From Serripes groenlandicus (lineage: Eukaryota; Mollusca; Bivalvia; Cardiida; Cardiidae): a DNA stretch of 64,000 bases. Made by a program: the position numbers and the translations under genes. The notes beneath the pieces are model-generated. The model did no database searches. It saw only the letters and a program-made list of their open reading frames with translations, and was not told the origin of the DNA. Positions 1-11,060 of the stretch are shown here, piece after piece. Every line of letters starts with the position of its first letter. The first letter of the stretch is position 1. The DNA is taken from the NCBI GenBank assembly GCA_031761405.1, contig JASEVX010000001.1, positions 25,363,606-25,427,605 of the forward strand, read 5' to 3'.

Positions 1-191
1 GCAGCAGACAAGTTTTTGAAAACATAGTGACAAAAGAAGAAATTGCTCAAAACGAGCAATTTCTTCTTTTGCCACGATGTTTTCCTCTTTTAGTCATAGG
101 TTATCCATCTAATAATAGAGATTTTCTATTTTTTGACAAAATACGTTCAAAGTCGTCTGCTGCACAATTGTCATATGAGGGAAAGGGTTAA
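1..191 (-). mobile_element. TTAA-type MITE, cut by window edge
   Basis: The window opens inside a copy of the dominant element. The right end reads ATGAGGGAAAGGG followed by TTAA, and the central hairpin GAAATTGCTC...GAGCAATTTC is intact. Minus means inverted relative to the orientation that starts CCCTTTCCCTCATACGAC. A second, degraded right end (GTATGTGGGAAAGGG) lies at about 200-276. Confidence 0.85.
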
Positions 192-465
192 AGAGATATA
201 TCATTTATTTTTCCCAGATGTTTTCCAAGTCGTCCGCTGCAGACGTGTTGTATGTGGGAAAGGGTTCGCCACTCATGAGAGGGAAGAGAGAGATTGCTCT
301 GCATGTATCTCGGCAAAAGAAGTATTGAAAAGCTCTAAAAGAAGAGAAGTTTAATTATCGAGAAAAAAACTAAAACATTTTGACAAAAAGGTAGAAATTG
401 CTCATATTTGTTTGAGCATTTTCTACTTGTGTTACAATGTTTTCAAAAAACGGTCCGTTCAGTAT

Positions 466-697
466 TTAACCCTTTCCCTCATACGGCAATTATGCAGCAG
501 ACGACTTTGAACGTATTTTGTCAAAAAATAGAAAATCTCCATAAAACTGAATGGATAACCCATGACTTAAAGTGGAAAACATTGTGGCAAAAGGAGAAAT
601 TGCACGTTTTGTGCAATTTCTTTTTTGTCACTATGTTTTCAAAAAGCCGTCTGCTGCAGAGGCGTCAGAAAAGCGTATATATGAGGGAAAGGGTTAA
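466..697 (+). mobile_element. TTAA-type MITE, full length
   Basis: This is a complete 232 bp copy flanked by TTAA on both sides and is a useful reference. Arms CCCTTTCCCTCATA / TATGAGGGAAAGGG are terminal inverted repeats. GCAGCAGACGACTTTGAA near the left end pairs with TTCAAAAAGCCGTCTGCTGC near the right. The centre is a perfect hairpin (GAAATTGCAC / GTGCAATTTC). The TTAA target suggests a piggyBac-like origin, which is an inference because no transposase is present. Confidence 0.9.
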
Positions 698-1156
698 CAG
701 AGTTATCATAACACAAAACCTAGCGAAGAACACCGCAGTTTAATGATATTCAACAGTTACTAAATGCCCTGTCCATGCAGCTTGAATCGAATCAATGAAA
801 TCTGCATAGCGAGCAGTCCGTATCGATTCAAGCTGAAGCGCGATTATATAACCTTCGAAACCTTCAGAAGCGTGATGTTATAGATCGATGTGAAGTTGAA
901 AACAAGTTAGATGATAACAAAAAGTATATAAATATAGAGTTTTAATTGTTTCCTGATACTTTTAACTCTTTCAGAGCAAATGGCAATATTGTGGTTTTTG
1001 AAAAACAATACAGATACAGGTGAAAGAGCTCATAACGAGCTCAGTAGTGTTTGCACAATGTTTTCAAAGGTCGTCTGCTGCATACGACATCAAATATGTT
1101 TTTTGTATTTCATCAGATTAAGAAACGATACCGAATTCAGATGACTGGTTGATTTA
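698..1156. other. Non-genic stretch with a 13-bp inverted repeat
   Basis: No gene is seen. CAGCTTGAATCGA at 778-790 is perfectly inverted at 823-835. From about 963 to 1060 lies a half copy of a second TTAA element type (AACTCTTTCAG end, hairpin GAGCTCATAACGAGCTC). Confidence 0.5.
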
Positions 1157-1305
1157 TTGGAGATAAAACACCATTTTCAACGGTATTTCAGTAATATCAT
1201 GGCGGCCACTTCACCCGGTTGTGGTTTTTTTTATCTAGTTTTCTTGCACCAGTACCCCACACATCATTCTTCCCATGGGACGCGACTGGCTTCCTTCCCA
1301 CTTAT
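1157..1305 (-). mobile_element. SINE type A, 3' part
   Basis: Reverse complement of the SINE 3' domain: TCAACGGTATTTCAGTAATA, then CGGCCACTTCACCC, and CCAAGCAACTGGCT-like sequence. The tRNA head is missing. Confidence 0.6.
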
Positions 1306-1334
1306 AATATTAAGACGATTTGTGAGAGGCGGTT

Positions 1335-1425
1335 CGTTTGAGTACCCACAGCATAGGGTTTGGTTGAGTAATAAGAGAGATATTGATGGGGAAAAGACCA
1401 GTTTGATACCCCTTATCTAGTTTTC
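1335..1425. mobile_element. Half of the TCTAGATAAGG palindromic MITE
   Basis: The right arm only: GAGTACCCACAGCATAGGGTTTGG-like sequence (19-20 bp matches to intact copies), then AATAAGAGAGATA and TTATCTAG. The left arm is absent or replaced by the SINE fragment. Confidence 0.6.
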
Positions 1426-1530
1426 CGTACGAGGAGTATCAATACAGGGGTCGTGAGTTCGAACCCCGTCTCGGACATTAACTCTTCCCAACGTTCAACA
1501 GAAGCCATTGTGAAGAGTGTCAGTTATTGA
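1426..1530 (+). mobile_element. SINE head fragment with box B
   Basis: A tRNA-like box B (GAGTTCGAACCCCG) is followed by the SINE body (ACTCTTCCCAACGTTCAACA). Box A is degenerate. It is not a tRNA gene because no acceptor stem can be drawn. Confidence 0.55.
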
Positions 1531-2090
1531 ACGTATTATATATGTTGTATTGTAGTATACGGAGTACGTTTTCATGTATACGATATACAAATTTCATTTG
1601 ATATGGTACATTTTGCATGATATGCGGTGCCTTTTCTGTTAAATATGGTGGTTATTTGATCATATGCAGTGCACAATTGTGTATATACAGTAGAACAACC
1701 ATAACATGGTGTGCAAACAATGTCATATGCAATACGAACGACATTATGTGCAGTTCAAATGACATATTGAAATTAAATAGGAGTCAAGTTATTGTTTGTA
1801 TAGAAATGTTGATATTGAATGTGAATACAATTTCATTCTTACTTGTCCAAAGTTTATATTGATCTGCGTCATAAAGTATATTCCTAAAAAATTCTAGACG
1901 TTTCCAAGTTTGAATACATTCTATATTCTACTGGCAAGTAAGGACCAAGTCATAGTCAGAAACCTATCAATGTTTAACTATCATGCCATGCGAAAGAGAA
2001 ATTTTGAACTGAATAACGTTTAATTATCATCATATACGGCAACATTTGAGCACACTGTTAATATTTTGTTTACTTGTATTTCGTTGAATT
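1531..2090. other. Non-genic, AT-rich stretch
   Basis: Scattered short palindromic words such as ATATGCAGTGCACA, but no gene, known repeat or splice-like structure is recognised. Confidence 0.4.
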
Positions 2091-2315
2091 TTAACCCTTT
2101 CCCTCATACGACAATTCTGCAGCAGACGACTTTGAACATATTTTGTCAATAAAATGGAAAATCATTGAATGGATAACCTATGACTAAAAGTGGAAAACAT
2201 TGTGACAAAAGGAGAAATTGCTCGTTTTGAGCAATTTCTTCTTTTGTCACTATGTTTTTAAAAAGCCATCTGCTGCAGAGGCGTCACAAACCGTCTATAT
2301 GGGGGAAAGGGTTAA
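2091..2315 (+). mobile_element. TTAA-type MITE
   Basis: Full-length copy with TTAA at both ends. The right arm is slightly mutated (TATGGGGGAAAGGG). Confidence 0.85.
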
Positions 2316-2929
2316 ACGAGTCTGTGTTCGAAGATAGTCAGTATGCAGTTGCCCGGGGGAGAATGATGAATGAAATTATTGGTGAGAGAATTTCAGGAAA
2401 GCATGGCTAGATAGATGTATTTGCTTCCGTGATACAACTGTTGGAAAATGGCGTAAAACTCAAATCAATAAATCAATCCCACAGAAAAAAATAAAATCTG
2501 CATTTCACCGTTGGAATTTATTGCATGCCTATGCATTGAATTCTGACAGTTTCGCCTTTAAAAAAAAAATCACCGAGGAGGCTAAAAACCACGAGGCTAC
2601 AGTACTAGTGTTATCGATTTATCGATATTGGGGGGCTCGGTGCAGTGGGACTTACCCCATACATCATGTGAAAAAGGTACGGGCGATGATGCTGCCTACG
2701 GACTGGTACCAATGTTTTCCAATAACGGCAGAAAATCGCCGTAAAAACACTGTAACCATTCCACCAAACAAGTAGTTCGTACTAGAATGTATTGATCCTG
2801 TGTTTTATACCCTCTTTATATCGGTCTGTGTTCACTTTATTATGCATTTTCCTTTTATTGTTTTTTGGTTTTTATCAGAACGACGTTACAGAGGACCAGA
2901 TAATGAGAAGTAAACTGGTCTTATCCCTC
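2316..2929. other. Non-genic stretch
   Basis: Contains a SINE-like tail remnant near 2438-2475 (TGTTGGAAAATGGCGTAAAA followed by CAATAAATCAATC). Nothing else is recognised. Confidence 0.4.
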
Positions 2930-3124
2930 TTAACCCTTTCCAACCTGCAACGACTTTTGAAAACATTGTGGCCAAAGGTGAAATTGCTCATGATGAGCAA
3001 TTTCTCCTTTGGCCGCAATGTTTTCAACCTTTTTCAGTAATTATACCTACAATTATAGAGATTTTTTCCCAATATTTTTTAGTAGACATTTTCAAAGGAG
3101 TCTGCTGCTGATTTGTTGTATGTT
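2930..3124 (+). mobile_element. Older TTAA-type MITE, variant B
   Basis: Starts TTAACCCTTTCC and has the hairpin AAATTGCTCATGATGAGCAATTT. The right end decays after GTCTGCTGCTGATTTGTTGTATG. Variant B differs from the young type by AAAGGTGAAATTGC and ATTTGTTGTATGTGGG. Confidence 0.7.
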
Positions 3125-3139
3125 ACACTCAATGAAAAC

Positions 3140-3247
3140 CTATGTTGTGTGTACTCAAAAGAATCGGGCGTGAGTGTCCTATAAGAATTTTGGAAAGTGA
3201 AATAGTTACCTTATCTAGAGCTCTGTCTGTCTGTCTGTCTGTCTGTG
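3140..3247. repeat. Palindromic-MITE end plus (CTGT)n microsatellite
   Basis: A degraded TCTAGATAAGG-type element (TACTCAAAAGAATCG, ending CCTTATCTAGAGCTCTG) runs into a CTGT microsatellite at 3224-3247. Confidence 0.6.
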
Positions 3248-3384
3248 TGCCGTCATGATAATATATGTGATTCCTTAAATACCCGTATGTATATGTATCT
3301 ATAGCAATGTTCTTAAATAATTTCTAACTGCTAATGGACACAAACGAACGCGTAAACATGTTCCCATAGACTCGGATCAGATCT

Positions 3385-3535
3385 GCAGATGACGACTTCG
3401 AAAACATCAAGACAAAAACAATATGTGGAAAAATCTCTTCAAATGAAAGTAACATTATTGAATAGACAGTGGTAAAAAGTGTGCATGAAGGAGGAATTGT
3501 CCACAATATTTTCTAAAATCGTCTGCTACAAGTAT
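3385..3535 (+). mobile_element. Degraded TTAA-type MITE
   Basis: Recognisable by GACGACTTCGAAAACATC and the inverted ATCGTCTGCTAC end. The TTAA termini are lost. From 3536 to 4320 nothing is recognised except an approximate repeat of TGTCTTCCGGTTT at about 3880 and 4090 inside a diverged direct duplication. Confidence 0.5.
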
Positions 3536-4320
3536 AATTTTGATACATATTTGCTAGGCAAGAACATCTAGGTTTTTTCCAAATGGAAGAAAATCAGAAA
3601 AACAATTTTGATGAATATAACTCTATACATGTATATCAAATCCTTGAGAGAAACTTAATATTTGGTCGCTATATACAGGGAATTGCTCCTCCTATGTGGT
3701 CTTAAGCACAGGTGCGACTTTACGTGTGAAAAAAGACCTGCATGCGGATTTATTCTAAAACATCCAAATACATACTGCTTTACAGAAGTTTCATGAAACA
3801 TTATATTATTGGCGTACAATGCAGAGCCAGAGCGGATGTGACCGTCTGATCTTAATATACGGTTCTACAATGGTCGCAGATGTCTTCCGGTTTTCCGCTT
3901 ATTTACTCTGTTATATGTCTCTCCGTGGCATTAGTTTCGAACTTACAATTATTTAAAATGTATGCCAAATTTGATAGAATTGATATTTGTAGGCCTGTGC
4001 ATATGCTAGATATTTGTTCTAACATCAAACGCTGAAGATAAAACATCTCGAAAGCTGAATTTGATATATGGGTATACAATGGTTGCAAATGTCTTCCGGT
4101 TTGTTCTCGTGGAACGCCGCTCAATTAACCTTTTATATGTCTCTACTTAGTTTCGAATTAATACATATTTGAATGTATGCCAAATGACACGCATACATGT
4201 ATGATGTAAGTTGATATTTGTTGGCCCGTGTATATGCTAGATATTCGTTCGCTTACTTCAAACGCACCATATAGATTAAACTTCCTTTAAATATAAAAGA
4301 GTTATGTATGGATATATATA

Positions 4321-4550
4321 TTAACCCTTACCCTCATACGACAATTCTACAGCAGACAACTTTGAACATATTTTGTAAAAAAAAAGAAAATCTCTATAAT
4401 TGAATGGATAACCTATGACTTAAAGTGGAAAACATTGTGATAAAAGGAGAAATTGCTCGTTTTGAGCAATTTCTTCTTTTGTCACTATGTTTTCAAAAAG
4501 CCGTCTGCTGCAGAGGCGTCAGGAAGCGTCTATATGAGGGAAAGGGTTAA
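4321..4550 (+). mobile_element. TTAA-type MITE, followed by an old copy
   Basis: Full-length, TTAA at both ends, left end CCCTTACCCTCATACGAC. A second degraded copy follows immediately (4551-4736), ending TGTTGGAAAGGG. Confidence 0.85.
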
Positions 4551-4838
4551 ATATTTCCCACATTCACCAAAATCTGCAGTAGATGACATTGAAAATACCT
4601 AGGCAAAAATATGGAAAATCTCCACAAAGGAGATTATTGAAAATATTTTAAATTAGTGTGGCAAAAGGAGAAAGTGCTAGTGTTTTTAAACGTCGTCTTC
4701 TGTCGTCAGAAAGCGTCTGTATGTTGGAAAGGGTTCACAATAGTAAGTAATTCTTTCTGCAAGAGAATAAGAGGCAACTATTTATATTTAGTATTCTGTA
4801 GAACGTTTTGGAATACGTAAGCGCCTTCATTGTTTAAC

Positions 4839-5059
4839 TTAACCCTTTCCCACATACAACAAATCTGTAGAAAACGACTTTGAAAACATCTTATCAAAAA
4901 TGTGAAAAATCGCTATAAATGACAGTTTGTTTATTAAATAGAGTTGAAAACAGTGTGTCAAGGGTGAACATCATGAGCAATTTCACCTTTGCCACAATGT
5001 TTTCAAAAGCCGTCTGCTGCAGAGGTGTCTGAAAGCGTCCATATGTGGGAAAGGGTCAA
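4839..5059 (+). mobile_element. Older TTAA-type MITE
   Basis: Left TTAA and right TCAA flank arms CCCTTTCCCACATA / TATGTGGGAAAGGG. The internal part is shortened around the hairpin. Confidence 0.75.
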
Positions 5060-5264
5060 TTAAAGGCCACGATAGTTAATTTGCATTGGTAGAGACAATC
5101 ACATATTCGATGAAACAGGTCAAATTTGCTTTGTATAAATTTACGATATAATCGATATATATAGATCAATAAATCGCTTAGCTTGCTAATCGATTGGTTT
5201 GATGATATAATACACGATTTACATTATGCATGCAAATTAATGCATAACTAATTGTTAGTGGAAA

Positions 5265-5410
5265 TCAATGTTACAGTGGAAGAGCGTCGGCCTTACGTAC
5301 CTAAGGTCCCGGGTTCGAATCCCCATGATGAGCAGGTTCTGCCTTTTGGGTTTTTTCCCCCACAACAATGGCGTGAGTACTGGTTATAAATGTCTCCAGG
5401 AAGCAGACAT
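5265..5410 (+). mobile_element. SINE head (tRNA-like), type C
   Basis: GTGGAAGAGCGTCGGCCTTA followed by box B (GGGTTCGAATCCCC) forms a tRNA-like promoter. The body GGCGTGAGTACTGGTTATAA and AAGCAGACATCGA recurs elsewhere. It is a SINE fragment, not a tRNA. Confidence 0.6.
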
Positions 5411-5540
5411 CGAGCGTGACGAATATAAGTTAAAAGGCTTGTTTCGCAATCGATCGATATAAAACAAATAAGTTGAGTCGAACTCATTATTCTTTTGGCA
5501 CCACAACATACACGTTGACCCATTTCCAGCTATATAAGAC

Positions 5541-5756
5541 TTAACTCTTTCAGCGCCGAATTATTTAAAGTAGACTCTTCCATGTTAAAAAATCGGGCGT
5601 CTCCATTTCTCATGTAATTAAAGTTTGGACTATTTTGATAACTAAAAAGGCAAACAATGCTGATTTCAGGTGAGACAGCTCGTTACGAGCTGACTCACCT
5701 GAATCAGTATTGTTTGCAAAAACCTCAATATTGCCTTTGGGCGCTGAAAGAGTTAA
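5541..5756. mobile_element. Second TTAA-flanked palindromic MITE family
   Basis: TTAA flanks a 208 bp element with inverted ends AACTCTTTCAGCGCC / GGCGCTGAAAGAGTT. Inner arms are GGCAAACAATGCTGATTCAGG-like on the left and inverted on the right. The centre is GCTCGTTACGAGC. Ends differ from the CCCTTTCCC family, so it is a separate TTAA family. Confidence 0.8.
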
Positions 5757-6146
5757 ACAAATGATTAGCAAAATTTCAAATGATACAATGTGTATTAGTC
5801 TGGAGTTCCTTCCCCTTATTACATAGGAAGTCGGGAACCAGACTAAATGTGTATTTGCATTTGTCGATGAAGTTTACATTCGAAACGCCAACGTGTACCA
5901 TTTCCTGTGGTCGGGCACATGTACACACTGCTATTATTAAAGAGTTGTCTGCTGAAGAGGCGTCAGAAAGCGTCTATATGTGGGAAAGTGTTATTAATGA
6001 TTTGCTGGATGAATCGAAGCTGAAGACAAATACGAGACAATTTAATAACAAACCCTCTAGCTAGTCTAGTTTAACGTTATGGTGGCCGAAGTTTTACAAT
6101 TGACGTAAAAAAAATCAAAACTTTGCATTTTGAAGAATCGAAACAA

Positions 6147-6262
6147 ATAATAAAAATGTTGAGTAAATAAGCCAAATGTATATAGCCTGATCAGACGGCG
6201 CAAAAAAATAATAAAAATGTTGAGTAAATAAGCCAAATGTATATAGCCTGATCAGACGGCGC
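6147..6262. repeat. 61-bp direct tandem duplication
   Basis: Two nearly identical units (6147-6201 and 6208-6262), each containing AATGTTGAGTAAATAAGCCA and CCTGATCAGACGGCGC. Confidence 0.85.
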
Positions 6263-6333
6263 TGATGCGCCCGTTGGCCTGGTTCTATACCGGTGTCACA
6301 GGCTTCATAAGATAGATTCAAGCTGTCAAAGAC

Positions 6334-6567
6334 TTAACCCTTTCACTCATATATATAGACGCTTTCTGACGCCTCTGCAGCAGAAGGCGTTTTGAAAACA
6401 TAGTGACAACAGAAGAAATTGCACAAAACGTGCAATTTCTCTTTTTGCCACAATGTTTTTCACTTTTTGTCATAGGTTATCCATTCAATTATGGAGATTT
6501 TCTATGTTTTGACAAAATACTTTCAAAGTCGTCTGCTGCAGAATTGTCGTATGAGGGAAAGGGTTAA
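6334..6567 (-). mobile_element. TTAA-type MITE
   Basis: Full-length inverted copy with TTAA on both sides; left end CCCTTTCACTCATATA. Confidence 0.88.
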
Positions 6568-6837
6568 TATGTGTATACATAACGCATCTGAAACAAACTG
6601 TAATAAAACATGTTCTAGGACAAATTTCTTTTCTGCTCGAAAGATAAACCTTCATTCGTTCAATCGACGATTGTTGAATCTTTTCCAAAAATGCTGATAA
6701 ATTGACAGCAAATAGTGGATAAAATCAAAGTACTGAAAGTACTAGTAACGAATTATTTTGAAAATGTAATTTATAATTGCATTTGATCATGTTTTGTGTT
6801 TGTTTTAAACTTGCTTTAAAACTTAGTAGGTTTTTTT

Positions 6838-7100
6838 AGCTCGACTATTCGAAGAATATGAGAGCTATAACAGTCACTTGTGCGTCGGCGTTGGCGTTGC
6901 AACTTTAGTTAAATTTTGAAACTGCACTCACTTATTGGACATCATCAAATGACCTTGCAGGACAAGTCCCATAACTCTATATCAGATTTTGACACAATTA
7001 TGCGCCTTTTCGAACTTAACATTTTAGTTAGAGTTGTGCATGCATGTTGACATTCCTTATTGTGGGATGATGGGCTTCCTGCAGTGATTCACTCTTTAAT
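6838..7100. repeat. Dispersed repeat beginning TTTAGCTCG
   Basis: TTTTTTTAGCTCGACTATTC with GTCGGCGTTGGCGTTG resembles the copies at about 26405, 56163 and 59455. No coding content is seen and the class is unresolved. Confidence 0.4.
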
Positions 7101-7758
7101 AATTATTTTAGGGAGTGAAACATATTTGACCCAAGTAATGTATCACAGAGATGCCAACAGATTTGTGGAAGTATCGTTGTGCAATTCTATTTGTTTCCTT
7201 AATATGATAGAAGAAAAATAAAATGACAAATAACACTTAAACGCACACAGGGAAATCTCACCGTTTTGTCTCCGTTTCCAAACTTGAAAACGATGTTCTA
7301 ATTATGTACCATTAATTTATATTTATCAGCCATTCGGGCAAAGGTGCGCGTCAAAATGCTTGTGTTATCAAGAAAAGCGTCTATTTGTGGGAAAGGGTTA
7401 AGTATGCTTGTCATTATCTATTTTTGTTACCATCTGCAATATGTTTGTCATGATGCATTTGATTTATCAGGGTATTCATACCATTACAGTATTGTCTATT
7501 CTTACTTGAACACATCTAACCCTTCCGATGGGTTAAAGTCAGGTCTCCAGAATGATTCATTGGTATGCGAATTAAATATTAAATAATATTGGTAAATCAC
7601 TTAATCTTGATGAACTTTATTATTTGAGGGACACATTGTGTATAACTAGGGGAGAAAAAACAAAATACATAACTGCATCAGTCAAAATCATCCACGGGAA
7701 CTCCCGTATCCAAAGATCGATTGGTCAGGTTTGCTAGCGTTACATAATGGGCACCTGT
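7101..7758. other. Non-genic stretch
   Basis: Contains only a MITE end at 7373-7401 (AAAGCGTCTATTTGTGGGAA). Nothing else is recognised. Confidence 0.4.
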
Positions 7759-8564
7759 TAACTACGTCACTCACTAGTCAATGGGCGTACGACTCAAAAT
7801 TCATACATGCCTACAGACACATGAAATACATGCCTTTATTATTAAATTGATATTCTCTTGAGATTTGATTCTCTGTGTTGATTCGATAGTTTAAATATGA
7901 CTTCACCTCATTGAAATAACACATCAAAGTTATGCAATATCGGAAAAAATACTAGGACTATTTTCAGCAAAGGTGTAGTTTAACCGAATGCGGAATTGTA
8001 AAGGTCAAATTCTGTATCAAACAGATAAACTCATTTATTTTTTGAGAAAAAATAATTCGTTAAAAAGGAGAAACAACGGCGATGTGAGCGTTTACGTATT
8101 TTTTGTAATTTTATTTGTTTACAGTCATCCTAAGAAATCAAATAAAATGCACACCTACACTTTCACTAAGCTCTTTGTAAAGTCTGAGCACCCATGGCAT
8201 ATCTGTGAGATTTACATGGTTCTTCAGCATGGGTTCGACTTCCGTTAACTACGTCACTCACTAGTGAATGGGCATATAACTAAAAATTCATACGCTTGCC
8301 GACAAATGAAATATATATGCATTTACTGTTAGTTTGATATTTTCTAGAGAATTGATTATCTATGTTGATTCGATAGTATAAATATGACTTCTCTGTATTG
8401 AAAAAACACGTAGAAGTCATTTTAATATCGAAACAATACTAGGACTATTTAGGTGCAGCTAATGTGTATTCTAAGCGGAAGTGTAGTTTAACCGTGACTT
8501 CCGCAAAGCAACACGATCGCGTTAACCGCATTATTTTTTGAGAAAAAATAATTCGTTAAAAAGG
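7759..8564. repeat. Diverged segmental duplication, two units of about 310-320 bp
   Basis: Unit 1 (7759-8069) and unit 2 (8245-8564) begin TAACTACGTCACTCACTAGT, share TGTTGATTCGATAGT and AATACTAGGACTATTT, and end AATAATTCGTTAAAAAGG. Unit 2 carries an extra stretch before GTGTAGTTTAACCG. No protein is predicted. Confidence 0.8.
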
Positions 8565-9134
8565 GTATAGGTGTCAGGAGACTGAGTAAAATACCGTCAT
8601 ATCTGAAAAGGGCGACAAAGTGGCTTTCTCGAATGTACGTGAAACACACAAATTACCTTATTAATTAGACTAGAAGACAATTAGTAACATTTCAACCACT
8701 AAATTATCAATTTATTATTGAACACATTGTTTTGTTGTGTTTTTGTAGCAAGCGTGTTCTTTAGAGAAGTAAATATTTAATAAAGAATTATTTTCGACGC
8801 CTATTGAACACGTAAGATTTATTCTTCTCTTTTGTCGTTGTGCTGTCGCTATCCGCTGGTGCCTACACAACGACAAATTCTTATTTGTATGGGACATGCA
8901 TAGGGGTGCGTTCAATTAACTGTATCGACATTCAAATGAAGTCGGGTTGTTCCGGGTAAAAAAAAAAACAGTGTATTATAACTTTCTCGGTTTTTTTTAA
9001 CCTTATTTCGTTGTCAGCGACTATTGAACGGAATGCATTATTTTGTATTTTAGTTCAAAACAATCGGAAGGTAATTGTTGTGGCAGCAATTGCCTTTCTT
9101 CTGTAGGAGATTCCGTCACATGCGAATCGTAAGT
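8565..9134. other. Non-genic stretch
   Basis: AT-rich. The short ATG frames on both strands show no recognisable protein, and no repeat family is identified. Confidence 0.35.
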
Positions 9135-9552
9135 GTCTCTATGTATACTGTTGCTGCAGCTTCTCTGTCTCTATGTATACTGTTACTGCAGCTTCTCTGT
9201 CTCTATGTATACTGTTACTGCAGCTTCTCTGTCTCTATGTATACTGTTGCTGCAGCTTATCTGTCTCTATGAATACTGTTACTGCAGCTTCTCTGTCTCT
9301 ATATATACTGTTGCTGCAGCTTCTCTGTCTCTATGTATACTGTTACTGCAGCTTCTCTGTCTCTATGTATACTGTTACTGCAGCTTCTCTGTCTCTATGT
9401 ATACTGTTACTGCAGCTTCTCTGTCTCTATGTATACTGTTACTGCAGCTTCTCTGTATCTATGTATACTGTTACTGCAGCTTATCTGTCTCTATGTATAC
9501 TGTTACTGCAGCTTCTCCGTCTCTATGTATACTGTTGCTGCAGCTTCTCTGC
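9135..9552. repeat. 32-bp minisatellite, about 13 copies
   Basis: The unit contains TCTCTATGTATACTGTTACT followed by GCAGCTTCTCTG, with T/C variation at GTT(A/G)CTGCAG. Because 32 is not a multiple of three and the unit has no stop in any forward frame, all three + frames stay open. The 86-160 codon frames here are therefore repeat artefacts. Confidence 0.95.
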
Positions 9553-9582
9553 AGCATACTTTATATTTACCAATTCCAACAT

Positions 9583-9916
9583 CAGGGGCGTAGCTTGGCA
9601 ATACTCAATGTGTAGGCCGTCTCGTGAGAAAAACAACTGTGTGGACTCTGCGTAAAGTATCGACCCGGATCAGCCACACAGGCGTACCCGGATTAGACAC
9701 TTTTCGCCTCCTGTGGATTTTCTGTTTCAGGAATCACTACTCTATCTGTTCCCCCCTTAGACGGAATGTGTTGGCCGGATCAGTCTGAGCGGACAGCGCA
9801 GGCTGATCTGGTCGATACATTACGCAGATGTGTATCGTCGCAGTTGCATTTTGGGGCATTTTGAGAAAAAATGTGTAGGCACGTGCCTACAGTGCCTTAA
9901 GGGAGCTACGCCCCTG
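9583..9916 (-). mobile_element. CAGGGGCG-ended element with 5-bp TSD
   Basis: Inverted ends CAGGGGCGTAGCT / AGCTACGCCCCTG, flanked by the perfect duplication AACAT (9578-9582 and 9917-9921). The interior carries a second inverted repeat (GATCAGCC...GGCTGATC; TATCGACCCGGATCAG). A hAT-like origin is a guess from the CAGGGG ends. It inserted just beyond the 32-bp array. Confidence 0.85.
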
Positions 9917-9921
9917 AACAT

Positions 9922-10021
9922 GTAGACGCTTTCCGATGCCTCTATAGTAGACGACATTTGAAAACATTGAGGCAAATGGTGTAATTGCATTTTTTTCCCG
10001 ATAAATTTATGAAACCTTCTA
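9922..10021 (-). mobile_element. TTAA-type MITE remnant
   Basis: TAGACGCTTTCCGATGCCTC and GACGACATTTGAAAACATTG mark a left half that decays into a T tract. Confidence 0.6.
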
Positions 10022-10221
10022 TGACTTATTGGCGAGCACTGCAGATACAAATTGGATTGCGGGGTTGCGAAGATTCATCTGGATCTACATTTGTCGCAAA
10101 ATCCCTACAGTTGGGTTTCGGAGAGCACGCGGCTCAAATAATTCGGAGACGTTATGAATTGAGTGGCAATAAACATCATAAGTTTCTTCCTTTTTTAAAA
10201 AACGTTCCTTCTTCGTCTTAG
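10022..10221 (+). other. Unrecognised open frame, GC-richer than its surroundings
   Basis: A frame starting at 9985 stays open to 10221. From about 10022 the base composition looks coding-like and the translation includes YWRALQIQIGLRGCEDS and HAAQIIRRRYELSGNKHHK. I do not recognise the family. It begins inside MITE remnant sequence and shows no clear splice sites. It could be a transposon gene fragment or chance. Confidence 0.25.
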
Positions 10222-10666
10222 AATTATACAAAATGTATCAATATTTCATCAATTCTACTTTTATTTTGTTCCTAGTGTTTAATGCTCTAGAAAAAACAAC
10301 CTCTCATGTCTTTTAACCATAATAGTGTTTCATGTCACATCTAATTCCTCTTAAAATGACCGAAATGCGAATATACGGCTGAACCTGCATCAACACAATT
10401 AGATTAAGGTAAACTTGCGTGACGTCATTGTTGCCTTCTTGGTACTTGCTGGCACCCCATTTACTTGATTAAGTCTAACAAAAAAAAGACGAAAGTCCTT
10501 TTACTTACCCTCTCCCTGAAACATTACAAATTTGAAGATCCCAACGGTTTTAAAACAAATGCAAACAAACAGGAGAAATTGTTCTAAACAGGTGATTCGG
10601 GTTTTTCTTCTAACCACATGCTTTCCAACTTTGTCACATTTTCCTAAACAAAATATTCTTCTGTCG
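10222..10666. other. Non-genic stretch
   Basis: No gene. A CRE-like TGACGTCA is present at about 10421, but there is no promoter context to support it. Confidence 0.35.
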
Positions 10667-10896
10667 TTAACCCTTTCACTCATACGACAATTCTGCAGCA
10701 GACGACTTTGAACATATTTTGTCAAAAAATAGAAATTCTCTATAATTGAATGGATGACCTATGACTTAAAGTGGAAAACATTGTGGCAACGGAAGAAATT
10801 GCTCGTTTTGAGCAATTTCTTCTTTTGTCACTATGTTTTCACAAAGCCGTCTGCTGCAGAGGCGTCAGAAAGCGTCTATACGAGGGAAAGGGTTAA
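10667..10896 (+). mobile_element. TTAA-type MITE
   Basis: Full-length, TTAA at both ends, right arm TATACGAGGGAAAGGG. Confidence 0.88.
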
Positions 10897-10993
10897 ACCC
10901 TTTTTAATCATGATGTTATTACGAGAGACCAGATTAGCTCAATTGCTGTCGTCATTAGATCCAACAGAAATTTCCATCAACATTATGTCTTAA

Positions 10994-11060
10994 AGACTTA
11001 AAGTGGAAAACATTGTGGCAAAAGAGGAAATTGCTGGTTTTGCAGAGACAAAGAGACATT
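10994..11060 (+). repeat. MITE internal fragment
   Basis: GACTTAAAGTGGAAAACATT and GAGGAAATTGCTGGTTTTGC match the middle of the TTAA element without its ends. Confidence 0.5.

Noticed and set aside
133..743. Short frames containing HMRERV, FLLLPQCF or [27 protein letters not shown]
   Set aside because: These recur throughout the window because they are translations of the TTAA-type MITE on either strand, not proteins.
9135..9655. Protein gene encoding 160-residue Leu/Cys-rich proteins
   Set aside because: All frames come from a 32-bp minisatellite and no family or splice context supports a gene.
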